DNA from: Rariglobus hedericola
GTDB taxonomy: Bacteria > Verrucomicrobiota > Verrucomicrobiia > Opitutales > Opitutaceae
DNA: 64,000 nt
Direction: 5' to 3'
Assembly (NCBI RefSeq): GCF_007559335.1
Contig: NZ_VMBG01000002.1
Coordinates: 1-64,000 of the forward strand
Made by a program: the position numbers and the translations under genes. Below are positions 55,480-64,000 of the stretch, one piece after another; the first letter of the stretch is position 1; the number at the start of each line of letters is the position of its first letter. Below the pieces are notes generated by a model. The model searched no databases and was not told the DNA's origin. It saw only the letters and a list, made by a program, of their open reading frames with translations.

Positions 55480-55881
55480 TCAGGCGTCCGGCGCACCCTT
55501 GGGGCCTTTTTCGCCCTTCTTCTCGTCCATGCGCTCTTTCATTTCCTTGCGCATTTTCTCGGCCTTCTCGCGCTGGGCGGGGGTGAGGACGGCATCGACC
55601 TTGGTCTTGGTGGCCTCGCGGATTTTGCGCATCTCGGCGCGCTTTTCCTTCTGGTCGCCTTCCTTATCCTTGAGCGCCTTCAGCTGCTCGCGCTCTTCGG
55701 CGTGGATCTTTTTGATCTGCTCGTCCTGGGCGTCAGTGAGGCCGAGGGCTTCCTTCATCTTGTCGCCACGCTCGCCGTGTTCCTTCTTCGGAGGAGGACC
55801 GTCTTCAGCGCGAATGGTGGGAGCGGCGAAGCCGATTGCGAGGGCGCAGACGGCGAGGATATATTTGCGGGTGCTTTTCAT
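55480..55881 (-). CDS. Spy/CpxP-like periplasmic protein
   Basis: The 133-residue precursor has a signal peptide (about 1-25, ending IRAE) and a highly charged, all-helical mature part (LGLTDAQDEQIKKIHAEERE and VLTPAQREKAEKMRKEM). The repeated L(T)xxQ motif is typical of the Spy/CpxP LTXXQ family of periplasmic stress chaperones. The Lys/Glu-rich linker and KGEKGPKGAPDA tail are unusually polar. The start at 55881 is preferred because the signal peptide begins there. Confidence 0.85.
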   Translation of the reverse strand: MKSTRKYILAVCALAIGFAAPTIRAEDGPPPKKEHGERGDKMKEALGLTDAQDEQIKKIHAEEREQLKALKDKEGDQKEKRAEMRKIREATKTKVDAVLTPAQREKAEKMRKEMKERMDEKKGEKGPKGAPDA

Positions 55882-55900
55882 GACAGTTTGGATTTTTTGA

Positions 55901-55915
55901 GTTACCAAAGGTAAC
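55901..55915. promoter_or_regulatory. Short palindrome gttacc-aaa-ggtaac
   Basis: A perfect 6-bp inverted repeat with a 3-base spacer lies 20 bases upstream of the Spy-like start, within the divergent gap to the metallopeptidase gene. It could be a regulator-binding site. Confidence 0.4.
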
Positions 55916-55965
55916 ACTCACCAAGACGTCTCCCTCTCGCGGCAGTTACACTGATTTCATTTTCC

Positions 55966-56337
55966 ATGACACTTGACCGGCTCACCGCCCTCGCTTCAGC
56001 CGTGATCGAGGCCACGCAAAAAAAGCTCCCCGCCGAACTGCGCGACCTCGCCGGAGCGGTGCCTGTCCACTACGAAGCGCTGCCCGATGCCGAGCTGATC
56101 GCGGAGGGATTTGAGGACGATATTCTCGGGCTTTTCACCGGCTCCGCCTACGGAGACGAATTGCGCGAAGACCAGCCCATGCCCGCGCAAATCATTCTCT
56201 TCCTCGAAAACCTCTGGGACTTTGCCGAGGGCGACGAAACGATCTTCCGCGACGAGGTGCGCATCACCTATCTGCACGAGCTCGGACACTATTTTGGCTG
56301 GGACGAGGATGAGCTGGCCGCCCGCGAATTGGACTGA
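55966..56337 (+). CDS. Zincin-like metallopeptidase family protein
   Basis: The 123-residue cytosolic protein has the zinc motif HELGH (YLHELGHYFGWDEDEL), about 20 residues from its C-terminus, and an acidic surface. It fits the small zincin family of possible metallopeptidases, whose substrates are unknown. It is divergent from the Spy-like gene. Confidence 0.88.
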   Translation: MTLDRLTALASAVIEATQKKLPAELRDLAGAVPVHYEALPDAELIAEGFEDDILGLFTGSAYGDELREDQPMPAQIILFLENLWDFAEGDETIFRDEVRITYLHELGHYFGWDEDELAARELD

Positions 56338-56421
56338 TCGGCCTGTTCACGGGAACCGCCTTCACTCCGCGCTTTCCTTGAAGTGACATCTGTCGCATAT
56401 CTTTCGCCTCATTCCTGTTTC

Positions 56422-57105
56422 ATGAAAAAAATCCTTTCCCTGTTCATCGTGCTCGCGACCGTCGTGTCGCTCCATGCGGATTCCAAAAGGGACCGTGAGC
56501 GCTTCATCACCCGCCTCGAAACCTGCGAGGCGATCCTTCGCGAATTTCAGGCGGATCCCGCCCTCGCCATTCCCGCCGATGTGCTGCAAAGCGCCAAGGC
56601 CATCGTTATCACGACCCAGATTCGCGGCGGCCTCATCCTCGGCATGCAGGAAGGCTACGGCACCATCCTCGTCAAAAAATCCAATGGCAGCTGGAGCATC
56701 CCCGTGGTGATTCGCGCCGGTGAAGCCAGCCTCGGCCTGCAGCTCGGCGGTTCGCGTATAGAAAACGTCTACGTCATCATGAACGCGGAAACGCCGCGCC
56801 AGTTGTTCGAAGGTCGTTTCAACATCGGTGTGGATGCCGCCGCCGTCGCCGGCCCCCGCGTCGCCGACTCGGAAAAAACCAACCGCCAGTTGCTCAGCGT
56901 TCCCGTTCTCGTTTACAGCAACCAGAAAGGCCTTTTCGCCGGCGCCACCGTGAAGACCGGCTACATCACCCGCAGCGATTCGGTAAACCGCGCCTACTAT
57001 GGCGTTGATTACGACCTGCCAGAACTTCTTTACGGCAACTTCGTCACGCCGGTTCCCACCGAGGTGCATCCGTTGATCGACTACGTCACGCAGCTTTCGC
57101 CGTAA
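56422..57105 (+). CDS. SYLF (Ysc84-like) lipid-binding domain protein
   Basis: The 227-residue precursor has a signal peptide (about 1-19, ending LHAD) and one SYLF domain. This carries SAKAIVITTQIRGGLILGMQ, GSWSIPVVIRAGEASLGLQL and a SVNRAYYGVDYDLPELL C-terminus. The domain binds phosphoinositides in eukaryotes and is common in secreted bacterial proteins of unknown function. The ATG at 56422 starts the signal peptide; an earlier in-frame start at 56383 would delay it. Confidence 0.92.
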   Translation: MKKILSLFIVLATVVSLHADSKRDRERFITRLETCEAILREFQADPALAIPADVLQSAKAIVITTQIRGGLILGMQEGYGTILVKKSNGSWSIPVVIRAGEASLGLQLGGSRIENVYVIMNAETPRQLFEGRFNIGVDAAAVAGPRVADSEKTNRQLLSVPVLVYSNQKGLFAGATVKTGYITRSDSVNRAYYGVDYDLPELLYGNFVTPVPTEVHPLIDYVTQLSP

Positions 57106-57111
57106 TCCGTC

Positions 57112-57540
57112 ATGGCGTATCATAATCCCGTGCTCGGCGGTGGTGGCATCCACCACGTCGCGCTGAAAACGAAAAACTGGGACGCCTCGCTCGCCTTCTA
57201 CAAAGGCGTCCTCGGCTTCGCCGAAAAGATCACCTGGGCCTATCCCGACGGTAACCGCGCCGGCATGTTCGACACGGGTGGCGGCGCGTATCTGGAAATC
57301 TTCGAGAACCACGTGGAAACACCCGCTCCGGGCGGCATTCTGTTCCACCTCGCGATCCGCGCCACCGATGTGAACGCCGTCACCGAACGCGTGCGCGCCG
57401 CAGGCTGCAAGATCACCGTCGAGCCGAAGGACGTCACCATCCAGACGACCAACGGCACCGGCCCCGTGCCGGTGCGCCTGTCGTTCTTCGAAGGCCCCAA
57501 CGGCGAGATATGGGAGCTGTTTCAAAACGAGCTCACCTGA
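57112..57540 (+). CDS. VOC family (glyoxalase/dioxygenase-fold) protein
   Basis: The 142-residue protein has the paired beta-alpha-beta-beta-beta halves of the vicinal oxygen chelate fold. Candidate metal ligands are His (GGIHHVALK), Glu (YLEIFEN), His (ILFHLAIRA) and Glu (GEIWELFQ). Members include lactoylglutathione lyases, but the exact reaction cannot be assigned. It follows the SYLF gene by 6 bases and ends at a terminator. Confidence 0.92.
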   Translation: MAYHNPVLGGGGIHHVALKTKNWDASLAFYKGVLGFAEKITWAYPDGNRAGMFDTGGGAYLEIFENHVETPAPGGILFHLAIRATDVNAVTERVRAAGCKITVEPKDVTIQTTNGTGPVPVRLSFFEGPNGEIWELFQNELT

Positions 57541-57556
57541 ATCCGTCAGGCCTCAC

Positions 57557-57591
57557 GCCGGCGAATCCGTCAAAGGATCGCCGGCTTTTTT
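57557..57591 (+). terminator. Rho-independent terminator after the VOC gene
   Basis: gccggcga (57557-57564) pairs with tcgccggc (57578-57585), followed by six T residues. It overlaps the last base pairs of the convergent acyltransferase gene. Confidence 0.88.
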
Positions 57592-60496
57592 ATTGCAGCC
57601 AGGTCAGCGCAGGGCGTCCGGCCGACCACGCGAGTTCCGCCGGTCCCGCCCACTCGCACTTGCCCGTGCGTTCATCACCATCGAGGTAGGCCACAAACGT
57701 CAGCATCGGACCGCCTTCACCCGAGGCCCAGAACTTGATGATTTCCACCGCCGGCAGAGTCTTGCGACCCAGGATGTCCACCAGTGGGAAATCGATCATG
57801 CCGTTAAGCGCACGATAAACGACCTCGGTGCACACCAGTTTGTCCGCACTGAAGAAATCAAAGTCGAAATCGTAGGGTTTGCCCACGTGGTCAAACGCGC
57901 GCGCGATCACTTCTTTTTTCTGCAACGGCGTGAGATTGGGCCGCAGCACCGCCACCGAATCCGCCTCACCGATCGAATGCTCGATCGTGGTGAACACCAC
58001 GCCTTCGCTGATCGCCTCAATGATCGCGTAGCCATGTCCGCTCGCATCGCGCTGGGTGAATTTTTCGAGATGCCGCTGAATGCGCATGTCCTGATCGATG
58101 CCCGCCGCCTTGATCTGCTCGGGCGTGCCGACATAGAGCGCCGAGTGCGGCCAGTAGCCGGGCAGAAACGCATTGGAGAGATACCAGTTGCGTCGCTCGA
58201 TGAGGATATCTCCTGGCTGCAACAGCGGTCTCAGACGCTCCATCAATTCCGGCGTGATCAATGATTTCCCGTGGCGCGGCTGACGGATCTTCGTGTCGCC
58301 GATGAGCGTCGAGACGGCCGAGCTTGCGCGGTAGTAACTGCCCTTCACCGTGCCAGTCACATCGGCCAGCGCGGTGCCGACTTTATAAGAGAACAACTCG
58401 TCCGACAGCTTAGCGGTGTTTTCCGCCGCGAGCAGGATCGACGCATGGAATTTCTCATACGGTTCGCCCGCCGTGAGGCCGGCTGCCTGCCATTCTGGCA
58501 ACGTGCGCTGATAGTTTTTCCAGCCAGACTCGAGCCAGCGGCGATGCTCGACGTTGCCGAGATTGGCGCGGATCAAATCATACGTGCCCGCCGGCAAATC
58601 CCAGCGTGGCTCCGCTTCGTTGAGTTTACGGATCGCTTCGTCCTGGTCTTTGAATGCCTGAACGAAACGCGCCGAATAATCGTAGGCCACTGCCGCCGCC
58701 GTGTAGTGCAGCAACAACGCCCGCAGGCGCACCGCCTCCGGTTTGACGTCTTCGTTGCGCTGATACTTCCACACCGTGCGCAACAGCACCGTGCGGTAGT
58801 TGAGAAACTTGAGCAGCAGCCGGCGGATCTCTTCGTCGTCGGCCTGTTTGTAGTAACTGCGGCGGCCCGCCTTCAGATCGCCTTCGAAGGCGAGGAACGT
58901 TTTTTCAAGTTCATCGAGCCCGTCGATCACCGCCACGAGTGAACGTTCATCGGACGCCATCTGCTCGGTCAGTTGCGTGACGGGCAACGCGGCAATGTTC
59001 GGCGCATCCGCCCGCAAAAACTCCGTCGGACGATCACGCAGCAACCACGCCGAAAACCACACCATTACCGCGAGGCTGATCGCGGCCACCGTCACGTTGA
59101 GCCACAACGGCGGACGATAACGGTTCGTCGCCATCACGATGGTCGCGGGTGCAGGCATCGCCGAGTGAAACTCCTTGGCCAGCCCGCCGAGTTCCCTCAC
59201 CACCACGCTTTGCGAAGCCAGCAACTCCGCACGCAATTTCGGCTTCAGCAACAAACGTGTCTCGGCGCGCAAACGCGGAAAAAGCGTTTTCCAGCGGCGC
59301 GCATTATCCAGCGCCACCAACGCACTCACCGGCATGAGCACGAGCCAGGTCACCACGACCCAAGGCACAAAATAACCGCTCAGCCACCACGCCATGAGGC
59401 CATACCACGCACCATAAACGGGCAGGCCCAGAAGCAGGCGGTTGAGCGCCAGCGTCATCTGCCCCGGAGCCGGAACCCACACGCTCACAAAACGCACGAA
59501 GAGGTAGGGCGCGAGATGCGTGACCAGTCCGAAGAATCCAACCAGCGCACCCGTGACGAGCTTGAGCATCGTCAGTGAAAACGAGCCGACGAGCATGCGC
59601 GCCTGCAACGAAAGCTCCATGTCGTCAGCCGGCACACCCGCCGCCCGCAACGCCTGTCCATGCGCGCGCACGCGGGCGGCCGCCGCCTCGGCCCGCGGAC
59701 GATCCGTGCGGTAAAAATAATTAATCGCATCCACGGCGGCCTGCTGGCGACGCAGGCCGTTGAGCGCATCGCGGCGCTTGTAACCCGCGGCCGGTAGCAA
59801 CGCCTCGAGGTCTTCCAGCAACGGCTGCCACTCCGCTTCGTCGAGATGGAGCACGACGGATTTCAACCGGGTGTTAAGCTCGGTCGTAAGCGTGCGCATC
59901 GCGAGGTGTTCGTCGCCGTTGTGCTGCGCGAGCCACTCGGCCGCATCCACGGGCTCGCCGACCTTGATCCACACGGCGCTGCGAAACCGTTCCTTTTGCT
60001 CGTAGTGCAAACCGACAGGCACGATTTTTAATCCCTGCGCCCCCGCGGCGAGCGCTTGCAACGCGAGCCGCGCAGCGCCCGAACGCACGAGCGCGAGTTG
60101 GTTGGCATCGTGGCTTTTTCCTTCGGGAAAAATTCCCATGACATGACCCGCGGCCATCTGCTTCGCGGCGGCGGCGAGTGACTCGAGATTGCGCGCGACC
60201 TGCAGGCGGTCATCGGTGCCGCGATACGCGGGCACCATGCCGAGCGCGTGGAGAACTTTCCCAAAAATCGGAATGTCGAAGAGTGGTGCCTTGGCCATCA
60301 ACCGCACCGGACGCCGCGCGGCGATACCCAGCATCACGGGATCGATCAGCGAATTGGGGTGGTTGGCCGCCAGCAGCACGGGACCGTCCTGCGGAATGCG
60401 ATCCGCGCCGGACACCTCGATGCGCGGATAATAAAACTTAACGAGTGACCGCACCAACCGCCGCGCAAAGGAACCGGAGAATTCAGACAAAGCCAT
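57590..60496 (-). CDS. GPAT-like acyltransferase fused to a permuted papain-like hydrolase
   Basis: The 968-residue protein has an N-terminal glycerol-3-phosphate acyltransferase-like domain (~1-260) with the catalytic block ANHPNSLIDP (HX5D spacing, as in fungal Sct1/Gpt2-type enzymes) and FPEGKSHD. A middle region has at least two membrane segments (~310-410), another hydrophobic helix near 480, and a helical part. The C-terminal domain (~740-950) resembles YiiX/NlpC-like permuted papain-fold enzymes, with a probable catalytic His in WPHSALYVG and Cys in LVCTEVVYRAL. It sits 10 bases after the CinA-like gene. A role in phospholipid or lipoprotein metabolism at the membrane is inferred. Confidence 0.85.
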   Translation of the reverse strand: MALSEFSGSFARRLVRSLVKFYYPRIEVSGADRIPQDGPVLLAANHPNSLIDPVMLGIAARRPVRLMAKAPLFDIPIFGKVLHALGMVPAYRGTDDRLQVARNLESLAAAAKQMAAGHVMGIFPEGKSHDANQLALVRSGAARLALQALAAGAQGLKIVPVGLHYEQKERFRSAVWIKVGEPVDAAEWLAQHNGDEHLAMRTLTTELNTRLKSVVLHLDEAEWQPLLEDLEALLPAAGYKRRDALNGLRRQQAAVDAINYFYRTDRPRAEAAAARVRAHGQALRAAGVPADDMELSLQARMLVGSFSLTMLKLVTGALVGFFGLVTHLAPYLFVRFVSVWVPAPGQMTLALNRLLLGLPVYGAWYGLMAWWLSGYFVPWVVVTWLVLMPVSALVALDNARRWKTLFPRLRAETRLLLKPKLRAELLASQSVVVRELGGLAKEFHSAMPAPATIVMATNRYRPPLWLNVTVAAISLAVMVWFSAWLLRDRPTEFLRADAPNIAALPVTQLTEQMASDERSLVAVIDGLDELEKTFLAFEGDLKAGRRSYYKQADDEEIRRLLLKFLNYRTVLLRTVWKYQRNEDVKPEAVRLRALLLHYTAAAVAYDYSARFVQAFKDQDEAIRKLNEAEPRWDLPAGTYDLIRANLGNVEHRRWLESGWKNYQRTLPEWQAAGLTAGEPYEKFHASILLAAENTAKLSDELFSYKVGTALADVTGTVKGSYYRASSAVSTLIGDTKIRQPRHGKSLITPELMERLRPLLQPGDILIERRNWYLSNAFLPGYWPHSALYVGTPEQIKAAGIDQDMRIQRHLEKFTQRDASGHGYAIIEAISEGVVFTTIEHSIGEADSVAVLRPNLTPLQKKEVIARAFDHVGKPYDFDFDFFSADKLVCTEVVYRALNGMIDFPLVDILGRKTLPAVEIIKFWASGEGGPMLTFVAYLDGDERTGKCEWAGPAELAWSAGRPALTWLQ

Positions 60497-60506
60497 GGTT
60501 ATAAAA

Positions 60507-61007
60507 TCAGTTTGTGCCACGCAGGTGCGCGACGAGTTCGGCGAGCACCGCATCGGTCACGGCCGCTTGCGCCTCGGTGCGTTTCATGCCCGGACACACG
60601 ACGCGCCCAGTGAGAATTTTCCAACGGCGCGCAGTCACACGGTGCGCGATCGCCCAATAGGCAAAAGGATCATCCACGCCCTGCTCCCGCGCCGGTTCGG
60701 CATAGCCCGTGGTCGCGATGGCCAGATCGGCGCCGAAGAGAACCGCCACGCCTCGCGCCATCTGCGCGGCGACTTCGGCGGAAACACAATTCACGCGGGC
60801 GGCCGCGGCGCGCTTCACCCCCAGCTGGCGCACTTTTTGGTCGAGCGTGTAAGCCGTGACGCCGCCCAGAAAATAACCCGATGCGCCCGACACAGCGGTT
60901 ATCGCGGCCTGCACGCGTCCGCCAGTCAGGCTCTCCGCCACGGCGAGCGTGAGCGCTGGCTCGCGCAGGCAGAGGGCTTTCAGTTCTTGCGCGGCGGAGA
61001 CGGACAT
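60507..61007 (-). CDS. pncC: CinA C-terminal domain protein (nicotinamide-nucleotide amidase)
   Basis: The 166-residue protein matches the stand-alone CinA C-terminal/PncC family, with LAVAESLTGGRVQAAITAVSG, the active-site SLTGG and IATTGYAEP. Such enzymes hydrolyse nicotinamide mononucleotide to nicotinate mononucleotide. The start at 61007 is preferred because it begins the family and lies 10 bases after the SET gene stop. Likely operon with the SET protein, exonuclease III and the acyltransferase. Confidence 0.9.
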   Translation of the reverse strand: MSVSAAQELKALCLREPALTLAVAESLTGGRVQAAITAVSGASGYFLGGVTAYTLDQKVRQLGVKRAAAARVNCVSAEVAAQMARGVAVLFGADLAIATTGYAEPAREQGVDDPFAYWAIAHRVTARRWKILTGRVVCPGMKRTEAQAAVTDAVLAELVAHLRGTN

Positions 61008-61017
61008 GACGGCCAGC

Positions 61018-61590
61018 TTACGCCGTCTTCTTCGCGCGGCGAGCTTTGGCCAAGCGCTTCCGCAAACGCCAGCGGTGGCTCTTAGCGACAATGTAACCGA
61101 CGCATTTTTCAGAGCCGCAAAGACACGGATGATCGCTCCAGTTTTCCACATCGAACCCGTAGTCAAACGTGAGCTCCTCCCCCTTCACGATGTCGCGACG
61201 CGCGACTAGCCAGATGTGTCCGCGGAAATTAGCACTCTCGCAATTGGGCACGCACGAGTGGTTGAGCAACCGCGCGGTGTTCCACTTCATGTGTCCGTCG
61301 AGGTCGTAACGCTTGTTGATCTCGAAAATATAAACACAGCCATCGCCGCCCTTGGCCGCACGAGCGGCGCGGGCTTCATCACGACGCTCGGATTCGGCTT
61401 TGGTGATGCGCTCGCCTTCATATTCAATCACCCGCGTGCCTGATGGAATGTCTTTGGATGCGATGACCCCGAGGCCATGAATTTTTGAGCGGCGCACGCG
61501 TGCCCACGGCGACGTGGTCTGGGCGCGCCGGCGCGCGGACGGTTTCGCGACGGCGGTTTTTTTAACGGTCTTCTTTTTAACAGTGCTCAT
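61018..61590 (-). CDS. SET domain protein (putative protein lysine methyltransferase)
   Basis: The 190-residue protein has a Lys/Ala/Arg-rich tail (1-25), a SET core with NHSCVPNC (110-117) and [10 protein letters not shown] (137-146), and a post-SET-like cysteine motif CLCGSEKC (156-163). The final residues are again strongly basic. All the key SET motifs are present, so it may be active. Substrates in bacteria are mostly unknown. It overlaps the exonuclease III stop by four bases. Confidence 0.92.
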   Translation of the reverse strand: MSTVKKKTVKKTAVAKPSARRRAQTTSPWARVRRSKIHGLGVIASKDIPSGTRVIEYEGERITKAESERRDEARAARAAKGGDGCVYIFEINKRYDLDGHMKWNTARLLNHSCVPNCESANFRGHIWLVARRDIVKGEELTFDYGFDVENWSDHPCLCGSEKCVGYIVAKSHRWRLRKRLAKARRAKKTA

Positions 61591-62345
61591 GCGTTCAGTT
61601 CCAAGCCCACCGGACAGTGATCGCTGCCCATGATCTCAGGGGAGATCCAGGCGCGCTTGAGCCGCGGGGTCAAAACGGAAGATGTAAGGAAATAATCGAT
61701 ACGCCAACCGATGTTGCGCGGACGCGCGCCGGCGCGATAAGTCCACCACGAGTAGTGGCCCGGGCCTTTTTCAAAGTGGCGGAACGTGTCCACGAAGCCG
61801 GCCGAGAGAAACGCGCGGAAGCTGTCGCGCTCCTCGTCGCTGAAGCCGGGATTGCCCACGTTTTCCTTGGGACGCGCGAGATCGATCGGTTCGTGTGCGA
61901 CGTTCAAGTCACCGCAGACGATCACAGGCTTGGCCTTCTCCAGCTTGCGCAGGTAGGCGAGAAAATCGCGGTCCCAGCGGAGCCGATACGGCAGGCGCGC
62001 AAGCTCAGCCTGCGCGTTGGGCACGTAGACGTTGACGAGATAGTAATCGGCGAACTCCGCCGTGATCACGCGCCCCTCCTGGTCGTGTTCCTCGATGCCG
62101 ATGCCGTAGAAAACATTGAGCGGCGCATGGCGCGTAAAAATCGCGGTGCCGCTGTAGCCCTTCTTCACGGCGGCGTTCCAGAACGCCGTGTAGCCCTTCG
62201 GCCACTCGACATGCTGCACATCGCCGGGGTGGCACTTGGTCTCCTGCAGACAGATGACATCGGGGCCGTTGACGCCGAGGTGGTCGAGAAAGCCTTTTTG
62301 CAGGACGGCGCGAAGGCCGTTCACGTTCCAAGAGACGAGTTTCAT
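61587..62345 (-). CDS. xth: Exonuclease III (AP endonuclease)
   Basis: The 252-residue enzyme of the ExoIII family repairs abasic sites. Motifs are SWNVNGLR (5-12), CLQETK with Glu35, VYVPNAQ, the active-site [11 protein letters not shown] and the C-terminal [11 protein letters not shown]. The ATG at 62345 begins the family; earlier in-frame starts would only add a non-homologous tail. First gene of the minus-strand unit with the SET, CinA-like and acyltransferase genes. Confidence 0.95.
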   Translation of the reverse strand: MKLVSWNVNGLRAVLQKGFLDHLGVNGPDVICLQETKCHPGDVQHVEWPKGYTAFWNAAVKKGYSGTAIFTRHAPLNVFYGIGIEEHDQEGRVITAEFADYYLVNVYVPNAQAELARLPYRLRWDRDFLAYLRKLEKAKPVIVCGDLNVAHEPIDLARPKENVGNPGFSDEERDSFRAFLSAGFVDTFRHFEKGPGHYSWWTYRAGARPRNIGWRIDYFLTSSVLTPRLKRAWISPEIMGSDHCPVGLELNA

Positions 62346-62430
62346 GAAGCGCAAACGCTCCACGGTCCGCGGCGAGGTTTCAACCCTGAGGTTGCCAGCG
62401 GGCGAGAGATTGCGCCATTTTCGCCGTTCC

Positions 62431-63942
62431 ATGTCCGTGTTCACCCACATCCCGCTCGGCCAACGTATTCCCGCCAGTCTGCACGGCGTCTCCGCCAGCC
62501 TGCCCACGATGCGTGATGTCATCGGCTATGAGGAAAAAGATCCCGAGGTCACCCAACACATGACCTCCGGCTATCCTCGCTTCGTCGTGCACCCGTTCGC
62601 CAAAAAAGCCGGCGCCCACCTCCTGCGCACCCTCGGGCTCGCGGGCAACGCCATCTGGCTCACCTCGTCCATCCGCGCCGCCGAGCAGCTTCGTATCCAC
62701 CTCGGCGAACCCGCCGCGCTTCTGCCGACCACGGCCGCACTGACCGGCGTTACCTTCCCGGAAGACGCCACGCTCTCCTCGCGCGCCAAGACCTTTCTTC
62801 AGCACAGCGGCATGTTCCTCTCCTCCCGCGAAGCCGAGGATTACCTGCTGCGCGTCGGCGAGCTCACCGCCGATCAGGCCCAGGTCGAAAAAGGCTTCGA
62901 CGGCTACGCCCCCGCCAACGTGAAAGGCCACGTCGCCCGCTTCTACCAGCACGCCTCCGCCTCAGACGTGTTCCTCGCCACGAGTGGCATGAACGCCTTG
63001 GCCGCGTCCTTCCGCGTGGCCGCCGATCTGCAACGCCCGCTCGGTCGCACCCGTTGGCTCCAGCTGGGCTGGCTGTATCTCGACACCATCGCGATCCTTC
63101 AAAAGTTCACCGACACGCCCGCCGAGGACTACCTTTACCAGTCCAACGTCTTCGATCTGGCCGCGCTCAAACAGCTCTTCATCGAGCAGGGTTCCCGCAT
63201 CGCCGGCCTCATTACCGAGGTTCCGACGAATCCTCTGATCCAGACGCCGGACCTCGCCGCCATCGCCGCCCTGTGCCGCGAATACGGCGTGCTCCTGATC
63301 ATCGATCCGACCGTCGCCTCGCCACTCAACATCGACGTGCTCCCGCACGCCGACCTCGTGGCCAACTCCCTCACCAAATACACCGCCGGCGAAGGCGACG
63401 TGATTCTCGGTGCCGTGGTCGTCAACCCGCAGGGATCGTTCGCAGCCGAGTTCCGCACCCGCCTGCCGCACGCGTTGGAACCGGTTTACTCGCGCGACAT
63501 CGCCCGCCTCGCCTCGCAAATCGGCGACGCGCCCGCCCTCATGGCGCAGATCAACCGCACCACGCCCGCCGTCGTCGAGTTCCTGCGCACCCACCCGCGC
63601 ATCAAAGAACTCTACTGGTCGCTCCATCCCGACTCGCGCGAAAACTACCTCAAGATCGCCCGCTCTCCCGACGCCATCGGCAGCATGATCTCGTTCGTCG
63701 TCGATATGCCCGTCGCGAAGTTTTACGACCGCCTGCGTCTGCCCAAAGGCCCGAGCTTCGGCATGAAGAACACGCTGATCTGCCCGTTCATCTACCTCGC
63801 CCACTACGACCTCGTCACCAGCGAGGACGGCCGCGCCACACTCGCCGCCTCGGGGCTGCACCCGGAGCTGCTGCGCCTCTCCATCGGTTCCGAACCCGCC
63901 GAGGACATCATCGCCACGCTGGCCGAAGCACTGGCCGACTGA
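62431..63942 (+). CDS. PLP-dependent cystathionine gamma-synthase-like protein (fungal STR2-type)
   Basis: The 503-residue protein belongs to the Cys/Met metabolism PLP enzymes, with probable PLP lysine Lys316 in NSLTKYTAG and [14 protein letters not shown] phosphate contacts in [14 protein letters not shown]. It is ~100 residues longer than bacterial MetB/MetC, and its N-terminus ([32 protein letters not shown]) recalls the extended fungal cystathionine gamma-synthases (STR2-like). It likely condenses an activated homoserine with cysteine, but related reactions cannot be excluded. The start is ATG 62431; the longer upstream frame overlaps the divergent exonuclease gene. Confidence 0.82.
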   Translation: MSVFTHIPLGQRIPASLHGVSASLPTMRDVIGYEEKDPEVTQHMTSGYPRFVVHPFAKKAGAHLLRTLGLAGNAIWLTSSIRAAEQLRIHLGEPAALLPTTAALTGVTFPEDATLSSRAKTFLQHSGMFLSSREAEDYLLRVGELTADQAQVEKGFDGYAPANVKGHVARFYQHASASDVFLATSGMNALAASFRVAADLQRPLGRTRWLQLGWLYLDTIAILQKFTDTPAEDYLYQSNVFDLAALKQLFIEQGSRIAGLITEVPTNPLIQTPDLAAIAALCREYGVLLIIDPTVASPLNIDVLPHADLVANSLTKYTAGEGDVILGAVVVNPQGSFAAEFRTRLPHALEPVYSRDIARLASQIGDAPALMAQINRTTPAVVEFLRTHPRIKELYWSLHPDSRENYLKIARSPDAIGSMISFVVDMPVAKFYDRLRLPKGPSFGMKNTLICPFIYLAHYDLVTSEDGRATLAASGLHPELLRLSIGSEPAEDIIATLAEALAD

Positions 63943-63956
63943 TCGCGCGCCCTGCG

Positions 63957-64000
63957 ATGACGACCGCGTCCTGCAAGCTCGCGATCAAAGCCCTCCCCAA
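63957..64000 (+). CDS. N-terminal start of a possible DUF167 family protein, cut off by the window edge
   Basis: An ATG 14 bases after the preceding stop begins MTTASCKLAIKALP and is open to the edge. The pattern resembles the first strand of DUF167/YggU proteins. Only 14 residues are available, so this is tentative. Confidence 0.35.
   Translation, partial: MTTASCKLAIKALP

Noticed and set aside
56362-57525. A 387-residue minus-strand frame
   Set aside because: It spans the SYLF and VOC genes in antisense and has shadow composition.

Overview
The window looks like chromosomal DNA of a GC-rich Gram-negative bacterium, most likely a verrucomicrobium of the Opitutaceae type. This rests on inference from gene content: a giant N-terminal LEPR-XLL protein, paired SUMF1-like secreted proteins, a bacterial SET protein, a fungal-type cystathionine gamma-synthase relative, and many lipoproteins and outer-membrane factors. 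No rRNA marker is present, so the taxonomy is not proven.

Region 1 (1-27.5 kb, minus strand) is one uninterrupted reading frame of at least 9,175 codons whose C-terminus lies outside the window. It starts with a LEPR-XLL-type motif, has no ordinary signal peptide, and is built from several repeat classes. From the N-terminus these are ~150-residue repeats, ~130-140-residue NTTGA repeats, a leucine-proline low-complexity stretch, Ig/cadherin-like NTYRY modules, more NTTGA-like modules, RTX calcium-binding nonapeptides, and haemagglutinin/S-layer-type beta-helical repeats. The long frames on the opposite strand here are compositional shadows.

Region 2 (27.7-43.2 kb) is a probable export locus for that protein. 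Three minus-strand genes encode a short SecA-like ATPase, an M50-protease/membrane-fusion hybrid and a GAF/membrane-fusion hybrid. A divergent plus-strand operon encodes a small lipoprotein, an outer-membrane-factor lipoprotein, an adaptor lipoprotein, a MacB/LolD-type ABC ATPase and permease, a TolC-like protein, an HlyD-like adaptor and two tandem SUMF1-fold exported proteins. The combination is not one of the textbook secretion systems (types 1, 2, 5 or 9) and is the best candidate here for an undescribed system.

Region 3 (43.2-50.7 kb) holds a shared terminator, tmRNA (ssrA, minus strand), the S1-domain protein Tex, a hexapeptide acyltransferase fused to a helical domain, a divergent AraC regulator, an unknown exported protein, and the ribosome hibernation factor Hpf, preceded by a perfect 12-bp inverted repeat.

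Region 4 (50.8-64 kb) is housekeeping and metabolic: glycogen synthase, a TerC-family membrane protein, an AEC carrier, an HI0933-type flavoprotein, a Spy-like periplasmic protein, a zincin, a SYLF protein, a VOC protein, a GPAT-like acyltransferase fused to a papain-like hydrolase, a CinA C-terminal amidase, a SET protein, exonuclease III, the cystathionine gamma-synthase relative, and the first codons of a possible DUF167 protein.
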